A DNA stretch of 64,000 nucleotides from Actinoplanes aureus (GTDB lineage: Bacteria > Actinomycetota > Actinomycetes > Mycobacteriales > Micromonosporaceae), in NCBI RefSeq assembly GCF_015704865.1, contig NZ_JADQTO010000021.1, positions 1-64,000 on the forward strand, in the 5' to 3' direction. Within the stretch, counting starts at the first letter, position 1. Every line of letters starts with the position of its first letter. The translations under genes were made by a program, and so were the position numbers. The notes beneath the pieces are model-generated. The model was not told the origin of the DNA, did no database searches, and saw nothing but the letters and a program-made list of their open reading frames with translations. Shown here one piece after another: positions 8,096 to 17,351 of this stretch.

Positions 8096-9367
8096 TCAGT
8101 CGACGCGTCGCAGATCCGAGGCGCGTCCGGGTGCATGAAGCGCCTTCCGTACGTGGGCCGCCCCGGATACACGCCGCAACGACGCGAGGCGGCGGCGCCG
8201 TGGCGGACCGGCGGCCAGGTTCGCCGCCGCCAGGAGAAGGCCGAGGCAGAAGACCGCGACCCACAGCGCGTCCGACCCGAACCGGCTGGCCACCAGCCCG
8301 CCGACGGTCGGGCCGACGAACATCGCGGCGGTCAAGCCGAAACCGAAGACCCCCTGGTACCGGCCGCGAGCCTCGGGTGGGGCGAGCTGGACGGTCAGGG
8401 CGGAGTTCGCCACCGTCATCAGCATCTCGCCGACGGTCCAGACGGCGACGGTCAACGCGTACGCCCACAGCGTGTCAGCCACGGCGACCAGCCCGAACCC
8501 CGCCCCGGCGATGACGACCGAGGCGGCCAGCACGTGTTCGTGACGCCGGCGATCCGTCAGCCTGAGCAGGAAGAGCTGGCCGACCACGATCAACACCATG
8601 TTGACCACGATGACCTGCCCGTACGACGTCACGTCCAGGCCATCGGCGACGAGCGCGGCTGGCAGCATCTTGTTGGTTTCGATCATCGTCCAGCCGAGCA
8701 TGGCGAGCCCGACGAAGGTCATGAAGATCCGGTCCCGGACGACGATGCCGAGCCCGACCGACCTGGTCGTCGTCGCCGTAGCAGTGGCAGGGCGTGTCTC
8801 AGGCACCTTCAGCGCCAGCAACAGGGTCGAGCACATCAGCACACCGGCGTTCGCTGCGAACAGCAGCGCCGGTTCCATCTTGACCAGCACGCCAGCGAGC
8901 AGCGCCGCCGCGCCCGAGCCGAGGTTGAACGCCCAGTAGTTCAGGTTCAGAGCCCGGCCCCGGTCCTCCTCGGCGACGACATCGATGATTGACGCGGTGA
9001 ACGCCGGACGGACGATGCCGAGGAACAGGCCGAGCAACAACGCCAGGGCCAGAATGGCCATCTGGTCGGTGACCCAGCCGAAGGCCAACATCGTGATCGC
9101 CGCCGGGATGCCCGCTCCGAGCATCGCCGGACGTCGGCCCCATCGATCGGCGATGATCCCGCCAGGCAGCGCTCCGAGCGCCGTACCGATTCCACCGAGG
9201 CCGATGACCAGTCCGGCGTACGCGGCATCGAAGTGCCGCACCGATAGCAGGTAGACACCGAGGTAGAGCTGCGCCACGGCCCCGGTCCGGTTGATCAGGG
9301 AAGCAGTCCATAGGTACCAGAACGTTGCCGGCAGCCCGCCCGCGGTCTGGCGCAACCATCGACTCAT
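8096..9367 (-). CDS. MFS transporter (drug-efflux-like)
   Basis: 423 aa with about 12 hydrophobic helices in two sets of six. The A-motif GGIIADRWGRRPAMLGAG lies between helices 2 and 3 (about residues 73-90). A basic, soluble C-terminal tail of about 40 residues is unusual in its Arg content. The gene is divergent from a MocR-type regulator at 9492, with 124 bp between them. Such pairs usually consist of an exporter and its regulator, so export of an amine, amino-acid-like or pyridoxal-related compound is a reasonable guess, not more. Confidence 0.88.
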   Translation of the reverse strand: MSRWLRQTAGGLPATFWYLWTASLINRTGAVAQLYLGVYLLSVRHFDAAYAGLVIGLGGIGTALGALPGGIIADRWGRRPAMLGAGIPAAITMLAFGWVTDQMAILALALLLGLFLGIVRPAFTASIIDVVAEEDRGRALNLNYWAFNLGSGAAALLAGVLVKMEPALLFAANAGVLMCSTLLLALKVPETRPATATATTTRSVGLGIVVRDRIFMTFVGLAMLGWTMIETNKMLPAALVADGLDVTSYGQVIVVNMVLIVVGQLFLLRLTDRRRHEHVLAASVVIAGAGFGLVAVADTLWAYALTVAVWTVGEMLMTVANSALTVQLAPPEARGRYQGVFGFGLTAAMFVGPTVGGLVASRFGSDALWVAVFCLGLLLAAANLAAGPPRRRRLASLRRVSGAAHVRKALHAPGRASDLRRVD

Positions 9368-9491
9368 GCCCGCACGCGGCCCGAGAGCAGGAAAAACACG
9401 CTTGGCTCCTTTGGCCTTTCAAGGGTTGGCGTCTGGGACGCTACTGCCGGCCGCGATCAAGGTCCTGATCCACTTCTGGCAAACTGGACCA

Positions 9492-10850
9492 ATGCTGGAG
9501 ATCCCCGGCCCGGGGTTCGCCTCCGTTCTGGGCGGGTGGCGGCAGGCACCGGGCCCGCTCGTCAACGCACTCGCCCTCGCCATCCGCTATGCCGTCATCG
9601 ACGGGCGCATCCCGGTCGGCACTCGCCTACCCTCGGAACGTTCCCTGGCCGCTGCCCTCCAGGTCAGCCGTGGCACGGTGGTGACCGCACTGGCAACGCT
9701 GCGGGACACCGGTTGGCTGCGCACCCGGCACGGCAGCGGCAGCACTATCCAGCTGCCACCAGAAGTCACCGACCGCACCGCGCCGTGGTCGGTGGACCAC
9801 GGCGACGGACTGGACCTCACCCGCGCGGTGCCCGCCGCCCCGCACGTCGCCTACCTGGAGGCATCCCGGCGGGCCGTGCAACGCTCGGCAACCCTGCTGG
9901 TGGACGCCGCCGAGCCAGACGCAGGCTTGCCGCAGCTGCGCGAACTACTGGCCGACCGGTACACCCGCGAGGGCCTGCCGACCCGCTCGGACCAGATCCT
10001 GATCACCGCCGGCGCCCGGGCCGCCCTGACCCTGCTGGTAGATCACCTACACGACCGCACGCGCCCGTACCTGGTGGAGAGCCCCACCTACCACGGCGCG
10101 CTCGGCATCCTGCGGCGACGCCGCGCCAGGCTCGCGGCTGTGCCCGTCACCTCCGACGGCTGGGACGCCGCCCGCCTGTCCCGCATGGTGGAGGCAGCAC
10201 GACCGGCATTGGCCTACCTGACGCCCGACTTCCACAACCCGACCGGCGCCCTCATGCCGCCCGGCCTGCGCACGAGGGTGGCCGACCTGGCTGCCCGCCA
10301 CAACATGACGGTCATCGCCGACGAAACGCTGCGGGACCTCGACCTGCGCGTCCCGGCCGAGCCCATCGCGCACCTGGCCGGACCCGGGATCATCGCCATC
10401 GGTTCCACCAGCAAGCTCGTGTGGGGCGGCCTGCGCGTCGGCTGGCTGCGCGCCGACGCATCACGCATCCGCGAACTCCGGCTCAACCCGCTTCAAGCAC
10501 GGCTGTCACCGCCACCGCTGGAGCAACTCATCGCCTGCGAACTACTCAGCGACCCGCGCGACCTGCTCCGCGACCGCCGTGACCGACTCCGCGCCCAACG
10601 CGACCACCTCGCCGCCCTGCTCGACGGCGCCGGTGACTGGAGCTTCACCCTCCCACCGGGAGGCCTGTGCCTATGGCTGCGGCTGCACGACATCGACGCC
10701 ACGGCGCTTGCCACCCGCGCCGCGGGCCGGGGCGTGAAGCTGTCCGCCGGACCGGCGTTCTCGGCCGACCGTACGCTCACCCACTACCTGCGAATTCCTT
10801 TCACAGGCACCCCCGAGACCCTGACCCGGGCGGTCGACGCCCTGGCTTGA
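9492..10850 (+). CDS. MocR-type regulator (GntR HTH plus aminotransferase domain)
   Basis: 452 aa from the ATG at 9492. A winged helix of the GntR family (residues 20-85: AIRYAVIDGRIPVGTRLPSE, LQVSRGTVVTALATL) is fused to a fold-type I aminotransferase-like domain. The PLP lysine is Lys308 in GSTSKLVWGG, and FHNPTGALMP and the VIADE motif are present. MocR proteins sense pyridoxal phosphate or related amines and usually control a divergent gene, here the MFS transporter at 9367. Just before the start, CTGGCAA and CTGGACC form an imperfect direct repeat of the kind MocR proteins bind. Confidence 0.9.
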   Translation: MLEIPGPGFASVLGGWRQAPGPLVNALALAIRYAVIDGRIPVGTRLPSERSLAAALQVSRGTVVTALATLRDTGWLRTRHGSGSTIQLPPEVTDRTAPWSVDHGDGLDLTRAVPAAPHVAYLEASRRAVQRSATLLVDAAEPDAGLPQLRELLADRYTREGLPTRSDQILITAGARAALTLLVDHLHDRTRPYLVESPTYHGALGILRRRRARLAAVPVTSDGWDAARLSRMVEAARPALAYLTPDFHNPTGALMPPGLRTRVADLAARHNMTVIADETLRDLDLRVPAEPIAHLAGPGIIAIGSTSKLVWGGLRVGWLRADASRIRELRLNPLQARLSPPPLEQLIACELLSDPRDLLRDRRDRLRAQRDHLAALLDGAGDWSFTLPPGGLCLWLRLHDIDATALATRAAGRGVKLSAGPAFSADRTLTHYLRIPFTGTPETLTRAVDALA

Positions 10851-10927
10851 GCGGGCGAGCGTCGATCGCCCACTGTGACGGCCCGCGGGGGGGGTGGGGC
10901 GCATGCCGCGCGACAGGACAGTGAGCG

Positions 10928-11023
10928 AGAGGGCTTCCGTAGTCAGGGCCCCCAAGCGGTGACCTTGCTTGGCCCACGCTCAATGCTGTCTCAACGGCCG
11001 CCAGACAGCACCCACGTTGGGCC
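10928..11023 (+). repeat. MITE-like palindromic repeat, copy 1
   Basis: Shares a nearly identical core of about 55 bp with copies at 21778-21902 (inverted) and 48010-48099. The core is itself palindromic: GGCCCACG at the left pairs with CGTTGGGCC at the right, and inside are the perfect 7 bp arms GCTGTCT (10985-10991) and AGACAGC (11003-11009). The left outer arm (GAGGGCTTCCGTAGTCAGGG) is present; the right outer arm seen in the other copies is lost after 11023. It lies between the MocR stop and the methyltransferase promoter. Confidence 0.85.
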
Positions 11024-11062
11024 GTCATCGAACTGACAGTCCTCATCGGACTTTCCGTGGAC

Positions 11063-11077
11063 TAGGCTTTGGCCGTG
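11063..11077 (+). promoter_or_regulatory. -10-like TAGGCT six bases before GTG: leaderless promoter
   Basis: TAGGCT at 11063-11068 is followed after six bases by the GTG at 11075, the spacing expected when transcription starts on the start codon. No ribosome site is visible before either the GTG or the upstream in-frame TTG at 11069, which supports a leaderless message. Confidence 0.45.
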
Positions 11078-11842
11078 GTCGACGACGAGCCCTCCGTTCC
11101 GCACACCGCACGGATCTGGAACTACCTGCTCGGCGGCACGGACAACTTCGCCGTGGACCGGGCGGTTGCCGAGCAGGTCCTGGTCGGCCAGCCTGCTCTG
11201 GCCGAGAATGCCCGGCTCAGCCGCGCTTTTCTCACCCGTGTGGTGCGTTACCTGGCCGGCGAGGCCGGCATACGGCAGTTCCTCGACATCGGTGCCGGGC
11301 TGCCGACCGCCGACAACACGCACGAGGTCGCCCAGTCCGTGGCGCCGGACAGCCGCATCGTCTACGTCGACAACGACCCGCTGGTCCTCACCCACGGGGG
11401 CGCACTGCTGACCAGTCACCCGGACGGCGCCACGGCCTATGTCGACGCAAGCCTGTACGACATGGCGTACGTACTGCGCGAGGCGGCCCGCACGCTCGAC
11501 TTCGATCAGCCGGTGGCGGTGCTGTTCATGGGCGTCCTCGGCCACGTGGAGGACGACGCCGTAGCGAAGAACCTGGTCCGCGCGGCGTTGGACGCGGTGC
11601 CGTCCGGCAGCTACCTGGCCATCTGCGACGGCACCGACATCACCCCCGAGGTCGTCGAGGCCGCCCGGATCTGGAACGAGTCCGCCGCGCTCCCCTACCA
11701 CTTGCGCAGCCCAGCGCGCCTGGCCCAATTCTTCGAAGGGCTGGAACTGGTCGACCCGGGTCTGGTCCCGGTGACCAGATGGCACCCGGAAACCGGCCTG
11801 CACGAGATCGACCAGTACGGCGCCGTCGGCCGCAAGCCATAG
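11075..11842 (+). CDS. SAM-dependent methyltransferase (Methyltransf_19 / DUF574 family)
   Basis: 255 aa from the GTG (257 aa if the TTG at 11069 is used). The family signature is plain: the start PHTARIWNYLLGGTDNFAVD, then motif I IRQFLDIGAGLPTADNTHEV (SAM binding) and VYVDNDPLVLTHGGALL (acidic residue contacting the ribose). The family is expanded in Streptomyces, Actinoplanes and relatives, and its substrates are largely unknown; it is often assigned a regulatory or secondary-metabolism role. The protein is cytoplasmic and the gene stands alone, with a MITE-like repeat directly upstream and a LacI-type gene remnant downstream. Confidence 0.88.
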   Translation: MVDDEPSVPHTARIWNYLLGGTDNFAVDRAVAEQVLVGQPALAENARLSRAFLTRVVRYLAGEAGIRQFLDIGAGLPTADNTHEVAQSVAPDSRIVYVDNDPLVLTHGGALLTSHPDGATAYVDASLYDMAYVLREAARTLDFDQPVAVLFMGVLGHVEDDAVAKNLVRAALDAVPSGSYLAICDGTDITPEVVEAARIWNESAALPYHLRSPARLAQFFEGLELVDPGLVPVTRWHPETGLHEIDQYGAVGRKP

Positions 11843-11924
11843 CCAGAAACGTGACCGCCGAGGTGGCCGCAATCGTCAGCGTCTATCGACGGAGGCCGGC
11901 AGTCGAGCCAACCACCCGCGAAGC

Positions 11925-12122
11925 GAACAACTCTGGCGACATCTCATCGGGCTCGGCCACCGGCGCATCGGAGTGATCACGGGAGCGAAAGGCGGACTGC
12001 TGTGCGGCCGCGCCCGGCTCGACGGCTATCGGGCAACTCTCGAGGCCCTCGAGTCGCCACGGATGGAACTGGGCACGCGACTGGTCGAAAGGGGAAGCAC
12101 AGCTCCTCCGCCACGCTCCTGA
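11925..12122 (+). pseudogene. Fragment of a LacI-family regulator
   Basis: In one frame this stretch reads EQLWRHLIGLGHRRIGVITG, then RARLDGYRATLEALESP and a stop at 12120. That is the conserved ligand-domain segment of LacI regulators (H-L-I-x-L-G-H-R-R-I-G ... R-x-x-G-Y-x-x-A-L). The DNA-binding domain and the C-terminal half are absent and no start is visible, so this is a remnant. It lies upstream of the aldo-keto reductase gene and fills most of an otherwise empty 307 bp gap (11843-12149). Confidence 0.7.
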
Positions 12123-12149
12123 GCACGGGCGCGGCGATAGGTTGAAATC

Positions 12150-13121
12150 ATGGATTACACGCGTCTGGGAAGCTCAGGTCTCAAGGTCAGCCGGATCGCG
12201 CTCGGGTGCATGAGTTTCGGCGAAGCCGGGCGGGGCGCCGACCGGTGGTCGCTTGACGACGAGGCCGCCGAGCCGATCTTCCGGCAGGCCGTCGAGCTCG
12301 GGATCACCTTCTGGGACACGGCGAACGTCTACAGCCTCGGCTCGTCGGAGGAGATCGTCGGACGGGCCATCCGCAAGTACGCCGACCGCGACAAGATCGT
12401 GCTCGCCAGCAAGGTCTTCTTCCCGGTCCACGACGGCCCGGGCGGCTCGGGCCTGTCCCGCAAGGCCATCCTGGAGAACATCGACGCGTCGCTGACCCGG
12501 CTCGGCACCGACTACGTCGACCTCTACCAGATTCACCGCTTCGACCCCGAGACTCCGGTCGAGGAGACCATGGAAGCGCTGCACGACGTGGTCCGTGCCG
12601 GCAAGGCCCGCTACCTCGGCGCTTCATCGATGTGGGCCTGGCAGTTCGCGAAGCTGCAGCACGCGGCCGACCTCGGCGGCTGGACCAGGTTCGTGTCCAT
12701 GCAGAACCAGTACAACCTGCTCCAGCGCGAGGAGGAGCGGGAGATGTTCGGCCTGCTCGCCGACCAGGGCGTCGGATCCCTGCCGTGGAGTCCGCTGGCC
12801 AAGGGCCGCCTGGCCCGCCCCTGGGAGGACATGACCACCCGCCGCGCCGAGGTCGACCCGCTGCACGCCCGCTACGCCGTCGAGGAGAACCGCCCCGTCG
12901 TCGACGCGGTCCGCCAGATCGCCGAGGCCCGCGGTGTGCCGATGGCCCAGATCGCGCTCGCCTGGGTGTTGCGCAACCCGGTCGTCGACGCCCCGATCGT
13001 CGGCCCCACCAAACCCCACCACCTGGCCGACGCGGCGGCCGCCCTGCGGATCGAGTTGACCGGCGAGGAAGTCACCGCCCTCGAAGAGCACTACACGCCG
13101 CGGCTGCCCTCCGGATACTGA
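12150..13121 (+). CDS. Aldo/keto reductase
   Basis: 323 aa, NADPH-dependent TIM-barrel oxidoreductase. The start MDYTRLGSSGLKVSRIALGC and the catalytic tetrad Asp56 (FWDTANVY), Tyr61, Lys88 (LASKVF) and His129 (YQIHRFD) are all present. The C-terminal IVGPTKPHHLADA is the family cofactor loop. It resembles the general YajO/tas-like branch acting on small aldehydes and ketones. It is a single gene, ending 22 bp from a convergent SDR gene; the physiological substrate is unknown. Confidence 0.93.
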   Translation: MDYTRLGSSGLKVSRIALGCMSFGEAGRGADRWSLDDEAAEPIFRQAVELGITFWDTANVYSLGSSEEIVGRAIRKYADRDKIVLASKVFFPVHDGPGGSGLSRKAILENIDASLTRLGTDYVDLYQIHRFDPETPVEETMEALHDVVRAGKARYLGASSMWAWQFAKLQHAADLGGWTRFVSMQNQYNLLQREEEREMFGLLADQGVGSLPWSPLAKGRLARPWEDMTTRRAEVDPLHARYAVEENRPVVDAVRQIAEARGVPMAQIALAWVLRNPVVDAPIVGPTKPHHLADAAAALRIELTGEEVTALEEHYTPRLPSGY

Positions 13122-13143
13122 CGGCCGGCCCTGGTGCGTCTCG

Positions 13144-13872
13144 TTACAGCGCGGTGCCGGTCTCCTCGGCCAGCGCCTTCAGCAGCGCATCCTGGAACAC
13201 CTCGTCGTGCACGGCCTCGTGCGGTTGCCGGCGCTCCTGGTGGTACCAGTAGCCGCCGCTGGTCAGCGCCTCCGGATCGTCGCTGACGGCGAGCCACTCC
13301 TGTGTCCGGTGGCCGAGTTCGAGATCGTCGGGTGCGCCCGGTCCGCCCATCCTCGTCGGCACCCAGCCCGGGTCCACGGCGTTGCTCAGCACATCGGGCC
13401 GCACCCGGGCCACCGCCGCGGCGAGGGCCGTCAGGAACAGCTTGCTGTCGCTGTACGAACCGGCCCGATTCCCCAGCCAGTCGACTCCGGCGAGCGAGGC
13501 ACGCCCGCCGAAGTGCGAGCCGCTGCTGAGGTAGACGAGGCGGCGCGGCGCGGGCAGCAGGGCGGTCAGCAGGTACGGCGCGATCACGTTGACCGGCATC
13601 ACCGCCGGCCCGGTGTACACGCCGGCATTGTGGATGACCGCGTCGAGCGGTTCGGCGTCAGCCAGCTCGGCGGCGATGCGGCGCACCGCGTCGCGCTCGC
13701 TGAGATCGCCGATCACGAGTTGTGCCCCGCGGCCGGCCAGTGCGGTGAGACTGGCGGCCCGTTGGGGGTTCCGGGCGTGCACCACGACCTGGTGGCCCTG
13801 GGACAGCAGCGCCTCCGCTGCGTAGAGCCCGAGGCCGTCCGCGGAACCGGTCACCAGAATTCGACTCACCAA
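13144..13872 (-). CDS. Short-chain dehydrogenase/reductase
   Basis: 242 aa Rossmann-fold enzyme. The cofactor loop is ILVTGSADGLGLYAAEAL (TGxxxGxG at about residues 8-14), then D-L-S after strand 3, HNAGVYTG (NAG motif) and SYSDSKLFL, which supplies the catalytic Tyr-x-x-x-Lys as YSDSK. The catalytic Ser lies in YLSSGSHF. It belongs to the atypical or classical SDR branch acting on small molecules. The region upstream of its start holds an esterase remnant. Convergent with the aldo-keto reductase gene. Confidence 0.92.
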   Translation of the reverse strand: MVSRILVTGSADGLGLYAAEALLSQGHQVVVHARNPQRAASLTALAGRGAQLVIGDLSERDAVRRIAAELADAEPLDAVIHNAGVYTGPAVMPVNVIAPYLLTALLPAPRRLVYLSSGSHFGGRASLAGVDWLGNRAGSYSDSKLFLTALAAAVARVRPDVLSNAVDPGWVPTRMGGPGAPDDLELGHRTQEWLAVSDDPEALTSGGYWYHQERRQPHEAVHDEVFQDALLKALAEETGTAL

Positions 13873-13944
13873 GCATCCCTCCCCCGCTGCCCGGATCGCG
13901 CTGTGCGTAGGTCAGTCCCGTTTGCTGTTGTTCAGCGCATGCCG

Positions 13945-14089
13945 CAATGTCGTGCAGCTGGCCCGGGAACCCGACATCGGAGCTGGAGCGGATACTCACG
14001 CCCGCGACGGCGTACCCCCAAGGGTTGAAGGCCTGGGCGATCGGCCCGGCGCTGTCCTTGCCGTTGTCTCTCATCTGGCGTGCTCCCAT
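13945..14089 (-). pseudogene. Fragment of an alpha/beta-hydrolase (BD-FAE-like esterase)
   Basis: From an ATG at 14089 the frame reads AFNPWGYAVAGVSIRSSSDV, then GFPGQLHDIAACAE. This matches the segment G-Y-A-V-A-x-V-x-Y-R-L-S ... F-P-A-Q-L-H-D-V-K-A-A of bacterial BD-FAE-type esterases. The nucleophile elbow and everything after it are missing. The frame continues without homology into the neighbouring SDR gene on the same strand. I read it as a remnant between pafA and the SDR gene. Confidence 0.45.
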
Positions 14090-14143
14090 CGAGGGCGATG
14101 TTGATCCCCCGTGGGTGCACGATAAGGCGGCTCGCGGCGACGA

Positions 14144-15499
14144 TCACATGCTGGCGATCAGCCGCTCCACCCGCTCGTCATGGGCGCGGAACGGGTCCTT
14201 GCACAGGACCGTACGCTGCGCCTGGTCGTTGAGCTTCAAATGCACCCAGTCGACGGTGAAGTCGCGCCGCTTCTCCTGCGCGTGCTTGATGAACTCGCCG
14301 CGCAACCGCGCCCGCGTGGTCTGCGGCGGCGTCTCCTTCGCCTCGAAGATCCGCAGATCGTCGGCGATCCGGTCGACCTGCCTGCGCTTCTCCATCAACG
14401 CATAGAGCCCGCGGCCGCGACGGATGTCGTGGTACGCCAGATCCAGCTGGGCGATTCGCGGGTGCGACATCGAGATGTCGTGCTTGGCCTGGTAGCGCTC
14501 GATCAGCTGGTACTTCGACACCCAGTCGATCTCGCGGGAGACCGTGTCGAGGTTGCCGGCCTCGACCGCGTTGAGGACGCGGCCCCACAGTTCGACGATG
14601 CGCTTGGCGCTCTGGTCACCGTTGCGCTCGACGAATTCGGCGGCCTTGGCGAGGTACTCCTGCTGGATCTCGAGGGCGCTCATCTCCTTGTTGTTCGCCA
14701 GCTGGATCTTGCGGCGGCCGGTGATGTCGTGGCTGATCTCGCGGATCGCGCGGATCGGGTTCTCCAGGACGAGGTCGCGCATCGCCACGCCGGCCTCGAT
14801 CATGCGGAGAACGAGATCGGCGCTGCCGACCTTGAGGAACGTGGTGACCTCGTTCATGTTCGAGTCGCCGACGATCACGTGCAGGCGGCGATAGCGTTCG
14901 GCGTCGGCGTGCGGCTCGTCGCGGGTGTTGATGATCGGCCGGGATCGGGTGGTGGCGCTGGAGGTGCTCTCCCAGATGTGCTCGGCGCGCTGCGAGAGGC
15001 AGAAGACCGCGCCGCGCGGCGTCTGCAGCACCTTGCCGGCACCGCAGATCAGCTGCCGGGTGACCAGGAACGGGATGAGTACGTCGGCCAGCCGGCTGAA
15101 CTCGCCGTGCCGGGACACCGAGTAGTTCTCGTGGCAGCCGTAGGAGTTGCCGGCCGAGTCGGTGTTGTTCTTGAACAGGAAGATCTGCCCCGCGATTCCC
15201 TCCTCGTGCAGACGGTTCTCCGCCTCGATCAGCAGCCCCTCCAGGATCCGCTCGCCGGCGCGCTCGTGAGCGACCAGGTCCGTCAGCGAGTCACACTCCG
15301 GGGTCGCGTACTCCGGGTGGGATCCGACATCGAGGTAGAGGCGGGCGCCGTTGCGCAGGAACACGTTGCTGCTGCGTCCCCAGGAGACCACTCGGCGGAA
15401 CAGGTAGCGGGCCACCTCGTCCGGGGACAGCCGCCGCTGCCCCTGGTAGGTACACGTGATGCCGTACTCGGTTTCGAGGCCTAAGATTCGACGTTCCAT
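14144..15499 (-). CDS. pafA: Pup-protein ligase PafA
   Basis: 451 aa from the ATG at 15499 (MERRILGLETEYGITCTYQG), the normal PafA length. The glutamine-synthetase-like fold is clear: ETEYG with the Mg/ATP-binding Glu, NGARLYLDVGSHPEYATPEC, and FKNNTDSAGNSYGCHENYSV near residues 120-140. PafA attaches the small protein Pup to lysines, marking substrates for the actinobacterial proteasome in the cytoplasm. The start also fits its upstream neighbour, a TetR gene on the same strand 44 bp away. The rest of the proteasome genes (prcBA, pup, dop, mpa/arc) are not in the window but would be expected upstream. Confidence 0.97.
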   Translation of the reverse strand: MERRILGLETEYGITCTYQGQRRLSPDEVARYLFRRVVSWGRSSNVFLRNGARLYLDVGSHPEYATPECDSLTDLVAHERAGERILEGLLIEAENRLHEEGIAGQIFLFKNNTDSAGNSYGCHENYSVSRHGEFSRLADVLIPFLVTRQLICGAGKVLQTPRGAVFCLSQRAEHIWESTSSATTRSRPIINTRDEPHADAERYRRLHVIVGDSNMNEVTTFLKVGSADLVLRMIEAGVAMRDLVLENPIRAIREISHDITGRRKIQLANNKEMSALEIQQEYLAKAAEFVERNGDQSAKRIVELWGRVLNAVEAGNLDTVSREIDWVSKYQLIERYQAKHDISMSHPRIAQLDLAYHDIRRGRGLYALMEKRRQVDRIADDLRIFEAKETPPQTTRARLRGEFIKHAQEKRRDFTVDWVHLKLNDQAQRTVLCKDPFRAHDERVERLIASM

Positions 15500-15543
15500 G
15501 CCAGCTCCATCCACTCGCCGGTCAGCTGTCGGGAAGTCAGCGC

Positions 15544-16143
15544 CTAAGTCGGCGTCAGGGCGGCCATGGCGTCGTCGAGTACCTCGCCGAACGGCTTGCT
15601 CTGATCGCCGGCGATCCAGACGTTCTTGGCGGCGATGAGGCAGGACAATGCGGCGCCCGCGAGGGCCGCGGGGCGCGGATCGGCGGCTGATCGCCGATCG
15701 AGGCGCCGGCCGATGAACTCGGCGAGCTGATCCTGGATCCGCGAGATCCGCTCCAGCTCTCCGGCGCCGAGCGCGGGGTTGTCCTGGACGACCTTCTCCA
15801 TCGCCAGTGCACGGGAGAGCTGGGTCTCGTCGGTGAAGTAGTCGACGACGACGTCGAACGCCTTGCGCAGCGATTCCCACACCGGTTCCTCGCCCGGGCG
15901 AGCGGCGAAGGCCTCGACGAGCCTCTCGGCCCAGACGTCGTGCTTGCCGAGGACGAGGTCTTCTTTCGAGGTGAAGTAGCGGAAGAACGTCCGCTTGGAG
16001 ATGCCGGCGGCGGCGACCAGGTCCTCGATCGTGGTCTGCTCGTAGCCCTTGTCGGCGAACAGATCCTGCGCCAGCACGGCGAGCTCGGCGCGCATGGCGT
16101 TGCGAGCCCGTTCACGTACCGAGATCGGCTGGCGCGGCTGCAT
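15544..16143 (-). CDS. TetR-family transcriptional regulator
   Basis: 199 aa. TetR helix-turn-helix at about residues 20-65: DLFADKGYEQTTIEDLVAAA followed by GISKRTFFRYFTSKEDLVLG. The C-terminal helical domain contains W-E-S-L-R-K-A-F and resembles the MftR-like TetR_C group. The gene is on the same strand as pafA, 44 bp upstream, so the two may share a transcript. A link to proteasome control would be inference only. Confidence 0.88.
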   Translation of the reverse strand: MQPRQPISVRERARNAMRAELAVLAQDLFADKGYEQTTIEDLVAAAGISKRTFFRYFTSKEDLVLGKHDVWAERLVEAFAARPGEEPVWESLRKAFDVVVDYFTDETQLSRALAMEKVVQDNPALGAGELERISRIQDQLAEFIGRRLDRRSAADPRPAALAGAALSCLIAAKNVWIAGDQSKPFGEVLDDAMAALTPT

Positions 16144-16256
16144 GGTCCAACGGTATCACCCAGGGGCGTAGCTGGCCCTTGGTAGCATTTGTGGCACTCA
16201 GTAGCGCGCCGTCAGCGGACCTCTTCCGACCGGTCGACTTCGCTCGCGGTAGCCAC

Positions 16257-17267
16257 CTATTTGGCGCGGTACGCGCAGAGGCGGGCGACCTGGAACGTAC
16301 GTTCCTCTCCGCCGAAGTGCGCCCAGGCCGGGGTGGAACCGAGGTACGGGCCGATCTCGTCGTGCACCGGCCGGGCGAGGCGATCGCGATCGGACAGGTA
16401 GTAGGCCAGCGCCTGCCAGTGCCGGCAGGTCATCGTGCGGCCCAGCGCCTGGCGGCCGCCGGCACGCCATTTCGCGATGCAGTCGTCCACCTCGCGCAGC
16501 ACGGCGGGCGTCTTCATGTACTGCTGGCAGAGGGCGAACCGGCGGTTGAAGTCCTCGACGCTCTCGCTGCCCCAGATGTGCTCGCGCAGCAGGTACTGGA
16601 AGTGTGCGAACAGCGGCAGCATCGCGGCGGTGGACCCGGCGGGCGCGTTCGCGGCGGCGGTACGCGCCACGGTGAACATCTGCTCGTGCGTACCGTGCCA
16701 CTTCGCGCAGTAGAAGGTGGTCGCGGTCAGGTGCAGGTCGAAGCTGTGCGGGTCGCGGCGCAGCCCTTCGGCGTACGCGGCGGCGAACTGGCCCTGCACC
16801 CCTCGGAAGCCGGAGAGCATGGTGCCCAGCAGGGTGTTCCACGGCCCCGGGGCGCTGGGAGCCAGTTCGATGGCGCGGCGCGCGGCCTGGGCAGCCGATC
16901 CCGAATAGTCGGCGAACCCCTGGAACTGATCCTCGGTGGTGCGATCGGCTGACCTCGAGCCGCGGGCCTTCCCGGCGGCCGCGGCCAGGCGTTCGGCTTC
17001 GATCGCCCAGGCGGCCGGATCTTCCGGAAGCGCGGTCAGCCAGCTCCGCAGCCAGGTGTCGTCGTCGGTCGCCGCATCGCCCAGGACGACGACCCTGCGG
17101 ACCTGGATCTCCCGGCTCGTCGGGGCGGCGAGCAGGCTCCGCGCCGCGGACCAGTCACCGGCGACCGCGCGGTCACGGGCGCCGCGCAGTTCCAGGTCGT
17201 CTTGAGCGAGATCACGGTCGATGGGCTTCGGTGCGGGCTGATCGCGGCGAAAGAGACGTCCGAACAC
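16257..17267 (-). CDS. Hypothetical helical-repeat (DUF4034-like) protein
   Basis: 336 aa if it starts at the GTG at 17267 (VFGRLFRRDQPAPKP); an ATG at 17333 would add 22 residues. I prefer 17267 because TACCAT lies six bases before it (leaderless spacing) and the longer form would leave only 18 bp to the divergent acylase gene. The protein is helical, with TPR-like stretches (AAQAARRAIELAPSAPGPWN, YAEGLRRDPHSFDLHLTATT) and many Trp and aromatic residues. No signal peptide or catalytic motif is visible. It resembles DUF4034-type hypothetical proteins of Actinoplanes and Streptomyces; function unknown. Confidence 0.7.
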   Translation of the reverse strand: MFGRLFRRDQPAPKPIDRDLAQDDLELRGARDRAVAGDWSAARSLLAAPTSREIQVRRVVVLGDAATDDDTWLRSWLTALPEDPAAWAIEAERLAAAAGKARGSRSADRTTEDQFQGFADYSGSAAQAARRAIELAPSAPGPWNTLLGTMLSGFRGVQGQFAAAYAEGLRRDPHSFDLHLTATTFYCAKWHGTHEQMFTVARTAAANAPAGSTAAMLPLFAHFQYLLREHIWGSESVEDFNRRFALCQQYMKTPAVLREVDDCIAKWRAGGRQALGRTMTCRHWQALAYYLSDRDRLARPVHDEIGPYLGSTPAWAHFGGEERTFQVARLCAYRAK

Positions 17268-17351
17268 CCGCAGATGGTATCGATCATCGAATCCGGGGTG
17301 TACGCGCGACGCCGGCGACGGCAGGATGGTCAACGTCGAAGGGATGCCGCC